Origin: Cymbomonas tetramitiformis
Lineage: Eukaryota; Chlorophyta; Pyramimonadophyceae; Pyramimonadales; Pyramimonadaceae
NCBI GenBank assembly: GCA_001247695.2
Contig: LGRX02013659.1
Coordinates: 1-64,000, forward strand
Reading direction: 5' to 3'
Length of the DNA stretch: 64,000 bases
Below the pieces are notes generated by a model. It did not search any database, was not told the origin of the DNA, and saw nothing but the letters and a program-made list of their open reading frames with translations. Below are positions 33,816-45,407 of this stretch, piece by piece (the stretch's first letter is position 1; the number at the start of each line of letters is the position of its first letter). Made by a program: the position numbers and the translations under genes.

Positions 33816-34270
33816 CTGTCCCCGTGCAGGGCTCCTCCGACCAGTACTCCTGTAGCGTCACCGAGTACTCCTCGTCGTTGCACTGCCGCGAGTCCGCGAT
33901 GACGCACCAGTACTCCGAGTGGCCGTCCAGCGTGCACCCGTACCCGCTCTTGCACTGGCAGCTCCCTGCTTTGCCTCCCCCCACATAGCCCCCCTCCGCC
34001 ATCTTCTCGCTGCGGGGCCGCCGCACAAGCCGCCTCCTGCCGTGCAGCGCTCCGCTGGTTGTGAACCAGCCCCCGGTGACGCGCCCGGGTCCTCCGCCTG
34101 GCGCCTGCTGCCCCCCACCAGGCTGGACGAGGCAGGGCGGTCCCGCACCTGTTGGAGGCGGCCCTGGGACGGCGGGGACGGAGGCGGCGGTGATGGAGGC
34201 GGTGGGGACGGTGGTGGTGATGGCGAAGGCGGTGGGGAAAACGGGGATGGCGGCGGGGAGTTCACGTAGC
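33816..34270 (-). CDS. Cassette A4: linker out of frame by one base
   Basis: Module exon 33965-33816 (150 bases) is intact. The linker exon 34270-34149 is 122 bases, not a multiple of three: the G/C stretch near 34161 has one base fewer than in A1-A3, so SPPSPGPPPT becomes SPPSQGRLQQ. This is either a true mutation or a homopolymer error. If real, including this linker would break the protein, though skipping both A4 exons keeps frame. Confidence 0.65.
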
Positions 34271-34430
34271 CTGCCCAACGCCGCCCACGAGCAAGCCAAG
34301 TGAGCGTGGGTATGCCCGCAGATATCGCAGTCACTCAGGCAGCCGGCGTCATCTACACTCTGAAGCCAGCTGCACCAACCCCTGTGTTGCCAGCGTAGGG
34401 GAACTCCCGCAGCTAAGCTGGACAGCTCAC

Positions 34431-34898
34431 CTGTCCCCGTGCACGGCTCCTCCGACCAGTACTCCTGTAGCGTCACCGAGTACTCCTCGTCGTTGCACTG
34501 CCGCGAGTCCGCGATGACGCACCAGTACTCCGAGTGGCCGTCCAGCGTGCACCCGTACCCGCTCTTGCACTGGCAGCTCCCTGCTTTGCCTCCCCCCACA
34601 TAGCCCCTCTCCGCCATCTTCTCGCTGCAGGCCGCCCCGCACAAGCCGCCTCCTTGCCGTGCAGCGCTCCGCTGGTTGTGAACCAGCCCCCCGGTGACGC
34701 GCGCGGGTCCCCCGCCTGGCGCCTGGCGCCTCCCACCAGGCTGAAAGAGGCAGAGTGGTCCCGCACCTGTTGGAGGCGGCCCCGGGAACGGCGGGGACGG
34801 AGGCGGCGGTGATGGAGGCGGTGGGGACGGTGGTGGTGATGGTGGCGGCGGTGAAGGCGGTGGGGAAAGCGGGGATGGCGGCGGGGAGTTCACGTAGC
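34431..34898 (-). CDS. Cassette A5: Pro-rich linker plus six-Cys module
   Basis: Linker exon 34898-34767 (132 bases, in frame), intron 34766-34581, module exon 34580-34431 (150 bases). Sequence 34899-35168, towards A6, contains a block also found beyond A1 (GAGCCGTGGAGGTGTAGTTT), showing that the duplicated unit includes flanking intron. Confidence 0.75.
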
Positions 34899-35168
34899 CT
34901 GCCCAACGCCGCCCCCGTGCATGCCTAGTGAGCCGTGGAGGTGTAGTTTGCCTCCCTATCCGCCAATCCCCGTTCCTTGCGTGTACCGAGGTGCGGTAGG
35001 TGAATTGCGCTCGGCGCAACGGAAGATGCCAAGCTCTGGGTGCGCCCGCACATAGCGCAATGCCATAGTCATTCAGGCACCCGGCGTCATCTACACTCAC
35101 AAGCCATCTGTACCAACGCCTGTGTTGCCAGCGTAGGGGAACTCCCGTAGCTAAGCTGGACAGCTCAC

Positions 35169-37080
35169 CTGTCCCCGTGCACGGCTCCTCCGACCAGTAC
35201 TCCTGTAGCGTTACCGAGTACTCCTCGTCGTTGCACTGCCGCGAGTCCGCAATGACGCACCAGTACTCCGAGTGGCCGTCCAGCGTGCACCCGTACCCGC
35301 TCTTGCACTGGCAGCTCCCTGCGCCCCCCCCCCAGAATACGCCCCCATGTGCTAGGTCGATCGAGGGCGTCGTGCGGAAAGAAAGAAGCTTGCAACAGGC
35401 ATCGACCCCGCGGTTGTTTCGTGCATGCAGCAGCGGATTCGGGCTGTGACAAGGTGCCGCTGGCACACCTAACACGCCAACTCCGCCTCTGTGTGGCACT
35501 GCCCACACCGAGAGATGCGCGAGTGCTCAAAGACCAAACCACTTCCGCTCTACCTCTCACGGTACCCGAGCCATCACACTTGTCCACCATACAACCCCTG
35601 CTCGGTTCCCCAGATCTTTGACTGCAAGCCCCATGGGTACCGAGCACACCCGATCCGCAGTGGGTGGTGGCGGCTTGCGGGGATAGAAGCTTGGTGGCGG
35701 AGAGCAGTCTACGCTCGGTGCAGTCTTTGCAGGCGATCATGCAAGTGGTGCAGAGGCGAACGGAGAGGTTCAAAGGGCGAGGGATAGAGATGAGCGTCTC
35801 CTGCTGTATGAGAGGGTCAAAGGGCGAGGGATAAAGATGAGCGTCTCCTGCTGTATGAGAGGTTCAAAGGGCGAGGATAGAGATGAGCGTCTCCTGTTGT
35901 AGGAGAGGTTCAAAGGGCGAGGATAGAGATGAGCGTCTCCTGGTGTATGAGGGGTTTAAAGGGCGAGGGATAGAGATGAGCCTCTCCTGGTGTAGGAGAG
36001 GTTCAAAGGGCGAGGGATAGAGATGAGCGTCTCCTGCTGTATGAGAGGTTCAAAGGACGAGGGATAGAGATGAGCGTCTCCTGCTGTATGAGAGGTTCAG
36101 GATAGAGATGAGCGTCTCCTGCTGTATGAGAGGTTCAAAGGGCGAGGGATAGAGATGAGCGTCTCCTGCTGTATGAGAGGTTCAAAGGGCGAGGGATAGA
36201 GATGAGCGTCTCCTGCTGTAGGAGAGGTTCAAAGGGCGAGGGATAGAGATGAGCGTCGCTCCTGACTACTTCAAGGACAATTTCTCCCCACGCATTCAAG
36301 TTCCTTAGATATATATCAGTGGCCATCATATTGGACTTTGCTTTCTATGTGTTCGATTGTACATTTTGTAGAAAGTTACACAATATCGAACCCCTGTAAA
36401 GCCCGTGGAATTTATTCGATGCTTGCATCTTGCGTCAGACCTGAAAACTTTATGAGTGTCAGAGAAGCATCTCACTTCGTCGCTGTACGGCGACTCAACC
36501 TCGTACACGGCATTTTGAAACCTTCCTAGGAATATGTTATACTGGTGAGACACGTCGTGTTTGTCAACATCCTAACAAAGTCAGCATCCTGCCACGTGGC
36601 GATGGCTCTTCCCGACGCCTTTGAGTGGCACTCGACGGGCATTGCCTCGTCATTGCCCGGAGGTCACAGTGCTGGTGGGCGCGGAGGTGCTTGTGCCGCG
36701 CGCCATTCTTGACATCGCCGCGGCCAGGCCAATGGCAGACTGCCACATAACATGCCACTCGCGGCTGGGCCAGAGGATGCAAGCTGCCCCCTGACAAACT
36801 GGGGATGTGCGCAACAGTAAAAGACACGCCAAAGGGGTCTCAACGTGTGCCAGGCTCCAGCGAATCCGGATGAAAGCCCCGAAGGAGGTGCGGAAGCCTT
36901 TGATCTCGAGTACGGGGAAAGTGCGGCCACCTAGAATGTCTAAGGCAGTCCAGATCCTGGATATGTGCTACAACAGGAACAATGATGAGCACCAACCTGT
37001 CGGCGGAGGTCCTGGAGAAGGTGGAAGGGGCGGCGGAGGTGAGGGCGGAGGTGGTGAGGGAGGAGGAGAGTTCACATAGC
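35169..37080 (-). CDS. Cassette A6: distant short linker exon plus six-Cys module
   Basis: Module exon 35318-35169 (150 bases). Its intron-side sequence differs from A1-A5 and the nearest linker exon is 1.7 kb away at 37080-36997 (84 bases, YVNSPPPSPPPPSPPPPLPP...), ending in ACAG^GTTGGT. The long intron holds a 47-base minisatellite. The linker is in frame and its phases match. This looks like the cassette from which the A1-A5 arrangement differs by loss of intron sequence, or one enlarged by insertion. Confidence 0.65.
35762..36256 (+). repeat. Minisatellite, 47-base unit, ~10 copies
   Basis: Units built on GGGATAGAGATGAGCGTCTC and CTGCTGTATGAGAGGTTCAA, with some shortened copies (near 36080-36115). 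Lies inside the long intron of cassette A6. Confidence 0.85.
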
Positions 37081-37352
37081 CTGCAATCGTCCCACGGCCA
37101 CACTGCTAAAAAGCAATGCCCTCCGCGACTCCTCCCCTCAGGCAACGCATATGCCTCCTCAAGCGGCTCGCTGCATGTTGATGCGCACTGGTCTCTAACC
37201 AGAAGGGAAGACGTTGCTCACGGCGCGCACCACAGCTTGCGCAAAAGCAGGGCCGATGTGCAAGAACTGGTGGCGCAATCCATCCAATCTCTTCAGACAG
37301 ACAGGAATGGTAAAAAGCCATTTATCTAATCACTAGAGCCTCCGGAGCGCAC

Positions 37353-37620
37353 CTAGCCCCGTGCACGGCTCCTCGGACCAGTACTTCTGAGCCAGATCGG
37401 AGAACTCCTCGTCGTTGCACTTCTTCTCGTCCGCGATGTAGCACCAGTAGTAGTCGTGCATTTCATCTGTGCACCCCTCACCTTGCGCGCACTGGCACTC
37501 CCCGTGGGCGGGGCCCCGGAGGGGGCGGAGGGCTGGGAGGTGGGGGGCTTGGGGGAGGCGGTGGAGTAGGGGGCGGCGGGCTCGGGGGCGGCGGCCTCGG
37601 AGGCGGCGAGTTCACATAGC
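37353..37620 (-). CDS. Cassette B1: linker and six-Cys module in one exon, frame broken
   Basis: Type B cassettes have linker and module in a single exon. Acceptor CGCAG^GCTATGTG, donor GGGGCTAG^GTGCGC. Module keeps the six Cys and spacing (CQCAQGEGC, YYWCYIADE, KYWSEEPCTGLG). Exon length 268 is not a multiple of three; the PTG junction has C4 (plus strand) where intact copies have C5, so linker and module are in different frames. Confidence 0.6.
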
Positions 37621-38291
37621 CTGCGCAACAGCCGTCTTGCGTCTCACCGCAACAGTATTGTAAAACGAGTTAATCTAACCATCATGAGACCCTGAGTCAA
37701 AATAAGACTTCAAATTGTCCTTGGTCGTCACACATGTACCCACTTTTGTCACTCACTAGGGCATTACGCACGTAGCCATGCATGTCTCAAAACACGGTGC
37801 TACATACCGAATGGCATGAGGCGCGTTGACAAAAACCAGCCCAGGGTGCTACACACCGAACGGCATGAGATCCGCCGACAAAAGCCAGCCAACCATCATC
37901 CCAGTGGAGTGAGAAGCATTCATGAACAAGGCGGGGCCGTGGCAAGATACCATTCGCTTCGACACATCCCAAACCAAGCGCAAAGCGAACCCACCACAAA
38001 CACGGATCACAGCCGAAAATGTGGGGTATAGCTGGGCAGAGCTCATATCCAGCTTTGCACCGCAGGTCTGTTATCGAAATCCGGTGCTCAAGCCCAGGCA
38101 AGCTAAAGGTTTCAAACCATACGGGGGATCCCCAGCTGCGGTGCACGCTCCACCAAGGTCTCCCCTACACACGCACACATCATTGTCGCTAGAACAGTCC
38201 TACACAAGCAGTCATGAATGCTTCAACTTGTGGCATTATACAGGAATGGTAAAAAGCCATTTATCTAATCACCGGAGCCTACGGGGCGCAC

Positions 38292-38531
38292 CTAGCCCCG
38301 TGCACGGCTCCTCGGACCAGTACTTCTGAGCCAGATCGGAGAACTCCTCGTCGTTGCACTTCTCCTCGTCCGCGATGTAGCACCAGTAGTAGTCGTGCAA
38401 GTCATCCGTGCACCCCTCACCTTGCGCGCACTGGCACTCCCCCGTGGGCGGGGGCCCCGGGGAGGGGGGAGGCGGTGGAGTAGGGGGGTGGGCTCGGGGC
38501 GGAGGCCTCGGAGGCGGCGAGTTCACATAGC
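38292..38531 (-). CDS. Cassette B2: intact type B exon
   Basis: 240 bases, phase 1-1, open throughout: YVNSPPPRPPPRAHPPTPPP, then PSPGPPPTGECQCAQGEGC, YYWCYIADEEKC and YWSEEPCTGLG. One of two type B copies whose frame is intact. The junction PTG-ECQC corresponds exactly to PTG^SCQC of type A, where an intron interrupts. Confidence 0.75.
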
Positions 38532-38994
38532 CTGCGCAGGAGCCGTCTTGCGTCTCAGGGTGCGACACGCGCACGTACCGTGCATGCTGATAAATAGGAT
38601 GCTACAGAAAGGCACCACACAAGGGTTTCCCAGGATGCTATACGCGCCACAACAGAAGATTCAAAATTGCTTAACATGTAGCTGTGCACAACACATAGAG
38701 AGCACGCTACGCTTACTCCCTTGCACGTCTGTCACGAGGATGCAACAACCAACACCACGTAGACAAAATGCTGCAGCATTTATGATGATTTTTCGCCACA
38801 CACCAGCACTATGACTGTACCATACAACGTACCACATGAGGCACGACATGAGACAGGCGCGGACCAAGCACTGCACTTGACCACCCACACCACCGCCAAA
38901 GCCACCCCTCCGCACACAATAGCGCACGCACGTGCTCATGACTGGCACAGCCTCACCGTTACCAACCCTAATCACTAGAGCCTCCGGAGCGCAC

Positions 38995-39256
38995 CTAGCC
39001 CCGTGCACGGCTCCTCGGACCAGTACTTCTGAGCCAGCGTGGAAAACTCCTCGTCGTTGCACTTCTCCTCGTCCGCGATGTAGCACCAGTAGTAGTCATA
39101 CAAGTCATCCGTGCACCCCTCACCTTGCGCGCACTGGCACTCCCCCGTGGGCGGGGGGCCCGGGGAGGGGGGCGGAGGGCTGGGAAGGGGGCTTGGGGAG
39201 GCGGTGGAGTAGGGGGGCTCGGGGCGGAGGCCTCGGAGGCGGCGAGTTCACATAGC
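38995..39256 (-). CDS. Cassette B3: frame broken in the linker
   Basis: 262 bases; module part intact with six Cys, linker out of frame with it (starts YVNSPPPRPPPRAP and becomes LLHRLPKPPS). The shift lies in C/G runs of the linker. Confidence 0.6.
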
Positions 39257-39792
39257 CTGCGCAACAACCCTCGCCAACTTAACCTCGATGGTTTAGCTGG
39301 CTTGCTCGAGGCGAGCAAAACGGTACAGTGGTGACCACAACTTGAGTTGACCTGGCCTGGCTTCATGTGGATCAGCCACCTCATCCATGGCGATATGTAC
39401 CACCTCCACCTCACATGGTGCCGCTTGCCTCATACCTTGCATCAGGCGCATCGGACCCGTACGAAGCGCAGCTCGGCTCACACCACTTGGAGGACCAAAT
39501 CGACTTCACCACAACCACCCCCGGAGATATAACGTGTTTATGACCCAATCTACATTCGGATGCCGATCTCACACCCTGGTATGCCCATCCTATACTGCCA
39601 TATTCAACAACCTAGAAACTATATCCGAGTTTTCCCAAGAGCTTTCAACGCCTGTCAGAGTTTCAGTCACAACGGTGTGAGTCAACAACGTTGCGGTGGG
39701 CTTTGTGCTGTGACTATGTGACGCACGGCACTGTAAGGGCGCGATGCCCTGAGCTCCACTGCAAATCAAATCCCAAACCAACCCGATGGTGC

Positions 39793-40631
39793 GGGTTGGC
39801 ATGCCCAGAAAAGGAATCAACGGAAGTTTCAGAGCTACCCTAGCAAGGCTCTGAGCACGCCTGATCCGGTTGTTTTGGGGGTTAAGAGACTTGAGACTCT
39901 CGATGTTGGCGTCGCTGGCTGTGAGGTACTCGCTTGGGATTTTCCCTAAGCTTTGAGATGGGACACGATCCTTAGTAGCGATTGAAATTATTTGGCAGGT
40001 CGTAGAGCGCCTGCAAATGTGCGCCAGCACTGCACTCCTACTTCAGCCCGCTGCTTGTGTGATGGGTCTAAATGAACCAACCACTGCAAAAGTCCCCTGA
40101 CTCGTTTTTGAAGGCAGGCTTTAAGAGTTCGTTCAATGTGAGCAATTGAGCAACCCTCAACTTCAAACCGCCGTGAGATTTGTTTGGCACCATGGATCGG
40201 CATTGGCCTTGAGTTCAGTCTTCCATAGCGCGACTGCAAAACAAATCTCACGGTGGTTTGAAGTTGAGGGGTGCTCAATTGCTCACATTGAACGAACTCT
40301 TAAAGCCTGCCTTCAAAAACGAGTCAGGGGACTTTTGCAGTGGTTGGTTCATTTAGACCCATCACACAAGCAGCGGGCTGAAGTAGGAGTGCAGCGCTGG
40401 CGCACATTTGCAGGCGCTCTACGACCTGCCAAATAATTTCAATCGCTACTAAGGATCGTGCCCCATGTCAAAGCTTAGGAAATATCCCAAGCGAGTACCT
40501 CACAGCCAGCGACGACAGCATCAAGAATCTCAAGTCTCTTAACCCCCAAAACAACCGGATCAGGCATGCTCAAAACCTTGCTCGGGTAGCTTTAAAACTT
40601 CCTTTGATTCCATTTCTTGGCATGCCAACCC
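39793..40631. mobile_element. Foldback-type inverted repeat
   Basis: Two ~393-base arms (39793-40185 and 40238-40631) are inverted copies of each other around a 52-base spacer. Because the arms mirror each other, the same peptide (e.g. HIERTLKACLQKRVRGLLQW) is open on both strands; it is similar in both arms, with a few substitutions, but matches nothing I recognise. The repeat sits in the intron between cassettes B3 and B4. A foldback transposon or a palindromic duplication both fit; no clear target duplication seen. Confidence 0.75.
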
Positions 40632-40951
40632 AAATCCCGGGCCTCTAGAGGATCGTCCATCATCCAACGTGGCGCAAAAAAGACAAAGAGCTGCAGCGCC
40701 TTCGGCGTATCAAAACGTTGTGGCAGTTGTGACGGATTTGCGACTCACACACCAGCGCCGTGATCGTGTCATGCAACACGCCACACGAGGCATGACATGT
40801 GGCATGACATGAGGCAGGAGCGGACCACACACTGCACTTGACCACCTGCACCACTGCCAAAGCCACCCCTCCGCACACAATAGCGCAAGTCCTCATGACT
40901 GGCACAGCCTCACCGTTACCAACCCTAATCACTGGAGCCTCCGGAGCGCAC

Positions 40952-41213
40952 CTAGCCCCGTGCACGGCTCCTCGGACCAATACTTCTGAGCCAGAGTGGA
41001 GAACTCCTCGTCGTTGCACTTCTCCTCGTCCGCGATGTAGCACCAGTAGTAGTCGTGCATGTCATCCGTGCACCCCTCACCTTGCGCGCACTGGCACTCC
41101 CCCGTGGGCGGAGGCCCTGGGGAGGGGGGCGGAGGGCTTGGAAGTGGGGGGCTTGGGGAGAGCGGTGGAGTAGGGGCTCGAGGCGGCGGCCTCGGGCGGC
41201 GAGTTCACATAGC
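40952..41213 (-). CDS. Cassette B4: frame broken in the linker
   Basis: 262 bases; module exon part intact, linker frame differs (YVNSPPEAAASSPYST in the linker frame). One of a pair of very recent duplicates with B5, including flanking intron. Confidence 0.6.
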
Positions 41214-41717
41214 CTGCGCAACAGTCGCTGTGTGTCTCACCCTCGACTTCAAGCCATCTCTCCTCTATCGGTGGCAAGGCCCTACCACAGGCGCGCCACA
41301 GTACAGCTCGCACGCGACCGGCCTTGCGACGCCGAGCAGATCCTGCCTGGCTCTCATACAGGGCACGTCGACATTGCATGCTCAACCATGAGCAGCGCAC
41401 ATGCCAAAGTCTAGTCCTCTCGGCGCCGCATACATGAACACGCATGTAAGTCAACAGGGTCCTTCTCCCGCGTACCCACAAGTGTTACCAGGGTGCTACA
41501 CATTGAACGGCATGCGGTCCGCCGAGAAAAGGCACCCTGCCATCATCCTAGTAGATGTGCGAAGCACTCAGAAACTTTTTGGGTGCACGCAATGCCAAAT
41601 GGCTTGGCCAACCACACCACTGCCAAAGCCACCCCTCCGCACACAATAGCGCAAGTCCTCATGACTGGCACAGCCTCACCGTTACCAACCCTAATCACCG
41701 GAGCCTCCGGGGCGCAC

Positions 41718-41983
41718 CTAGCCCCGTGCACGGCTCCTCGGACCAGTACTTCTGAGCCAGAGTGGAGAACTCCTCGTCGTTGCACTTCTTCTCGTCCGCG
41801 ATGTAGCACCAGTAGTAGTCGTACATGTCATCCGTGCACCCCTCACCTTGCGCGCACTGGCACTCCCCCGTGGGCGGGGGGCCCGGGGAGGGGGGCGGAG
41901 GGCTGGGAAGTGGGGGGCTTGGGGGAGGCGGTGGAGTAGGGGGGCTCGAGGGCGCGGCCTCGGAGGCGGCGAGTTCACATAGC
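41718..41983 (-). CDS. Cassette B5: frame broken in the linker
   Basis: 266 bases. Upstream half reads YVNSPPPRPRPRAPLLHR in one frame; the module-side frame reads SPPTPPPPPSPPLPSPPPPS followed by an intact six-Cys module. The two frames overlap, so an indel separates them. Confidence 0.6.
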
Positions 41984-42890
41984 CTGCGCAACAGTCGCTG
42001 TGTGTCTCACCCTCGACTTCAAGCCATCTCTCCTCTATCGGTGGCAAGGCCCTACCACAGGCGCGCCACAGTACAGCTCGCACGCGACCGGCCTTGCGAC
42101 GCCGAGCAGATCCCGCCTGGCCCTCATACAGGGCACGTCGACATTGCATGCTCAACCATGAGCAGCGCACATGCCAAAGTCTAGTCCTCTCGGCGCCGCA
42201 TACATGAACACATACGTCGCATAAGAGGGTCCTTCTCCCGCACCCACATGTCTTTCTCGCCAATGAGGCTTGGGGAGTCCCATTCTTCACTAGTGAGCTC
42301 CGGAGTATCCGGATCAGTGTCCCGAAGTGTGTGCTGAATCCTGTGATCCCCGGCGTGGGTGCATAGTGCAGCCGGTCTTCTGTGGCTTTCTGGTGCCAAA
42401 GGAATCGACACAAAAATAAGATACATACCATTGTTACTCATGAAGCCGCTACACACAGAACCAGGCATGCCTACAAATAGGGTGCTACACAAGCCACCTC
42501 GCAGGTGTATCCCCAGAATGCTATACGCGACATAACCGAACATTCTAGAGCGCGCACTGAACACACATCCACTTAGAGAACACGCTACCCTTACTCCCTT
42601 TCACGCCTATCACCAAGGTACTGCAACCAACACCATGCAGCTCTCTCAACACAATACTGTGGCAGTTGTGATGGATTTGCGAATCACACACCAGCGCCGT
42701 GATCGTGTCATTCAACACACCACACGAGGCATGACATGTGGCATGGCATGAGGCAGGCGCGGACCACACACTGCACTTGACCACCCGCACCACCGCCAAA
42801 GCCACCCCTCCGCACACAATAGCGCAAGTCCTCATGACTGGCACAGCCTCACCGTTACCAACCCTAATCACCGGAGCCTCCGGGGCGCAC

Positions 42891-43157
42891 CTAGCCCCGT
42901 GCACGGCTCCTCGGACCAGTACTTCTGAGCCAAAGTGGAGAACTCCTCGTCATTGCACTTCTCCTCGTCCGCGATGTAGCACCAGTAATAGTCATACAAG
43001 TCATCCGTGCACCCCTCACCTTGCGCGCACTGGCACTCCCCCGTGGGCGGGGCCCGGGGAGGGGGCGGAGGGCTCGAAGTGGGGGCTTGGGGAGGCGGTG
43101 GAGTAGGGGGGGGTGGGCTCGGGGGCGGCGGCCTCGGAGGCGGCGAGTTCACATAGC
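42891..43157 (-). CDS. Cassette B6: intact type B exon
   Basis: 267 bases, phase 1-1, open throughout: YVNSPPPRPPPPSPPPPTPP, linker to PPTGECQCAQGEGC, then YYWCYIADEEKC and YWSEEPCTGLG. With B2 it shows the expected product of a type B exon. Confidence 0.75.
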
Positions 43158-43499
43158 CTGCGCAACAGCCGTCTTGCGTCTCACCCTCGACTTCAAGCCA
43201 TCTCTCCTCTATCGGTGGCAAGGCCCTACAACAAGGGAGGGAGCGAAAGTAAGGTACCACACATGAGATACCTGGACACAATACATTGAATGGTTTCTAC
43301 GGCAGTTGTGACGAATGTACGCCTTACAAACAAGCGCCGTGATCGCGTCATACAACGCACCAGATGAGACATGACATGAGGCAAACACAGACCACGCAAT
43401 GCACTTGACCACCCGCACCACCGCCAAAGCCACCCCTCCGCACACAAGGCACAGCCTCCCCGCTGCCCAACCCTAATCACCGGAGACTCCGGAGCGCAC

Positions 43500-43761
43500 C
43501 TAGCCCCGTGCACGGCTCCTCGGACCAGTACTTCTGAGCCAGAGTGGAGAACTCCTCGTCGTTGCACTTCTCCTCGTCCGCGATGTAGCACCAGTAGTAG
43601 TCGTGCATGTCATCCGTGCACCCCTCACCTTGCGCGCACTGGCACTCCCCCGTGGGCGGAGGCCCTGGGGAGGGGGGCGGAGGGCTTGGAAGTGGGGGAC
43701 TTGGGGAGGCAGCGGGGAGGGGCTCGGGGCGGAGGCCTCGGAGGCGGCGAGTTCACATAGC
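43500..43761 (-). CDS. Cassette B7: frame broken in the linker
   Basis: 262 bases; intact six-Cys module, linker begins YVNSPPPRPPPRAP but loses frame before PTG. Splice sites conserved. Confidence 0.6.
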
Positions 43762-44138
43762 CTGCGCAGCAGCCGTCTTCGTCTCAGCCGGGACTTCCAA
43801 TCATCTCCCTGATCGGTGGAAAGGCCTTACAACAGGCGCTATTTAGGGTTTTGACCATTGACACTTAATAGCACACTACACACGCAGCTCGATTGGTGGA
43901 GGGGAGCCGGCTCCAGAGACACAGCAGCAGTGCGCCGGTAGGACAGCCGCAGAGGGGCTCAGGTGGCCCTTTTAGTGCGCTCTACCCACAATGACATGAG
44001 GCAGGCGCAGACTACACACTGCACTTGACCAACCACACCACCGCCAAAGCCACCCCTCCGCACACAATAGCGCACGTCCTCATGACTGGCACAGCCTCAC
44101 CGTTACCAACCCTAATCACCGGAGCCTCCGGGGCGCAC

Positions 44139-44406
44139 CTAGCCCCGTGCACGGCTCCTCGGACCAGTACTTCTGAGCCAGAGTGGAGAACTCCTCGTCG
44201 TTGCACTTCTTCTCGTCCGCGATGTAGCACCAGTAGTAGTCGTGCATGTCATCCGTGCACCCCTCACCTTGCGCGCACTGGCACTCCCCCGTGGGCGGGG
44301 GCCCCGGGGAGGGGGGCGGAGGTCTCGGAGGTGGAGGACTTGGGGAGGCAGCGGGGAGGGGGCGGGCTCGGGGGCGGCGGCCGCGGAGGCGGGGAGCTCA
44401 CAAAGC
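44139..44406 (-). CDS. Cassette B8: diverged type B exon, frame broken
   Basis: 268 bases. Acceptor changed to GCGTAG^GCTTTGTG, giving FVSSPPPRPPPPSPPPP at the start. Module-side frame reads PSPPPPRPPPPSPGPPPTGE and the six-Cys module is intact, so the linker has an indel. Confidence 0.6.
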
Positions 44407-44699
44407 CTACGCAACACCCCTCAGCATGACAGCCTGAATATCGAGGTCAGCTCACTGTAAATTGGAGGTTCGTGTCGCGGGTGCCTGGTGGCCTTTGAAC
44501 AAGTAGGAGACACACTGAGCTCACGGCGCACTGCCTGCCCCACTGAGCGTCCACAGCCAGAGAGCCGCTGACAAGTTCGCCTCCATGTGGCTTACAGTGG
44601 TTTCCCCGCACACCCCCGTGCACAGCTCCCAGAAGGGCCGCTGCACTCCGATCGCAGGAAGTGCGCTCCGAGCGGGTTTGGTCCCAAACAGGAGTGCAC

Positions 44700-44849
44700 C
44701 TGTTCCCGTGCAGGGCTCTTCGGACCAGTAGTCAAACCGAGTGTAAGAATACACCGCATCGTTGCACTGATCTTCGTCTTCGACGTAGCACCAATACTCA
44801 GAATGAAGGTCGTCCGTGCAGGACTCCCCAGCCGCACATTTGCAACCGC
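44700..44849 (-). CDS. Type C six-Cys module exon
   Basis: 150-base, phase 1-1 exon (acceptor GATCCAG^GCGG, donor GGAACAG^GTGCAC). Module CKCAAGESC, EYWCYVEDEDQC, DYWSEEPCTGTG with identical Cys spacing. It has the separate-exon structure of type A but TDDLHSEYWCY resembles type B, so it may be close to the ancestor of both. Confidence 0.7.
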
Positions 44850-45300
44850 CTGGATCCCACAGCACACGAATCTCATACTTCCTTCGGTGATGAACATGCC
44901 AACAAAAAGACGAAAAGTCAGACCCTCCCACTAGGCGTGCTGCTCGGATGCTCAGGGCAAGTCCTATCGGCTCGGGGACGTCGCAAGTGCGATTTGTGTA
45001 GCGTACACGGTGCGCCAGGGCGAAACTCGCTGAGAGCCCTCTTTCAGGCATGGCACGGCCTTATACCCTTACAACGCAAGTGCCTTCTGGCCGGAAAACT
45101 TGCACAGACAGATTACCATCTGTTCAACAATTGAGAGCTAGGTTCGCTTGTGTCATCTTATTTATTTTGGCTGTGAGGAAATGACCGTGTTGAGATGTTG
45201 TCACCTAACATATCATCCCCCCGGGTGAAGTAGTTATCGTTACGAAGTATTCACAATTTTTCACATCAGGCGGGCAAGACAGCGCATGGAGGGCAATCAC

Positions 45301-45407
45301 CTGTTGGAGGGGGACCTGGAGGTGGTGGAGAGGAGGTGGGGGCTTTGGCTGCGGGGGTGAAGGTGGGCATTGAGGTACGGGAGGTGGGTACGGCGGAAAC
45401 TTGTAAT
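45301..45407 (-). CDS. Pro-rich linker exon upstream of the type C module
   Basis: Acceptor CCGCAG^ATTACAAG, reads NYKFPPYPPPVPQCPPSPP. The donor CAACAG^GTGATT gives 107 bases, not a multiple of three; the other frame at its end reads PPPGPPPT, so an indel probably lies in the linker as in several B cassettes. Confidence 0.5.

Larger units (their letters stand above)
40848..42213 (-). repeat. Tandem segmental duplication (B4 and B5 units)
   Basis: About 595 bases at 40848-41442 recur at 41619-42213, including intron sequence on both sides of the cassette; the segment after the acceptor (CTCACCCTCGACTTCAAGCC onward) is almost identical. A third, partial match runs from about 42790 to 43230 around B6. 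Confidence 0.75.

Noticed and set aside
35762..36256. CRISPR-like array
   Set aside because: The 47-base units are contiguous without unique spacers and the sequence is eukaryotic; it is a minisatellite.
31220..44460. Many 90-240 codon frames on both strands over the module array
   Set aside because: They are GC-rich shadow frames of the cassette exons; only the frame with the six-Cys module and SPPP linker is conserved with splice sites and phase.
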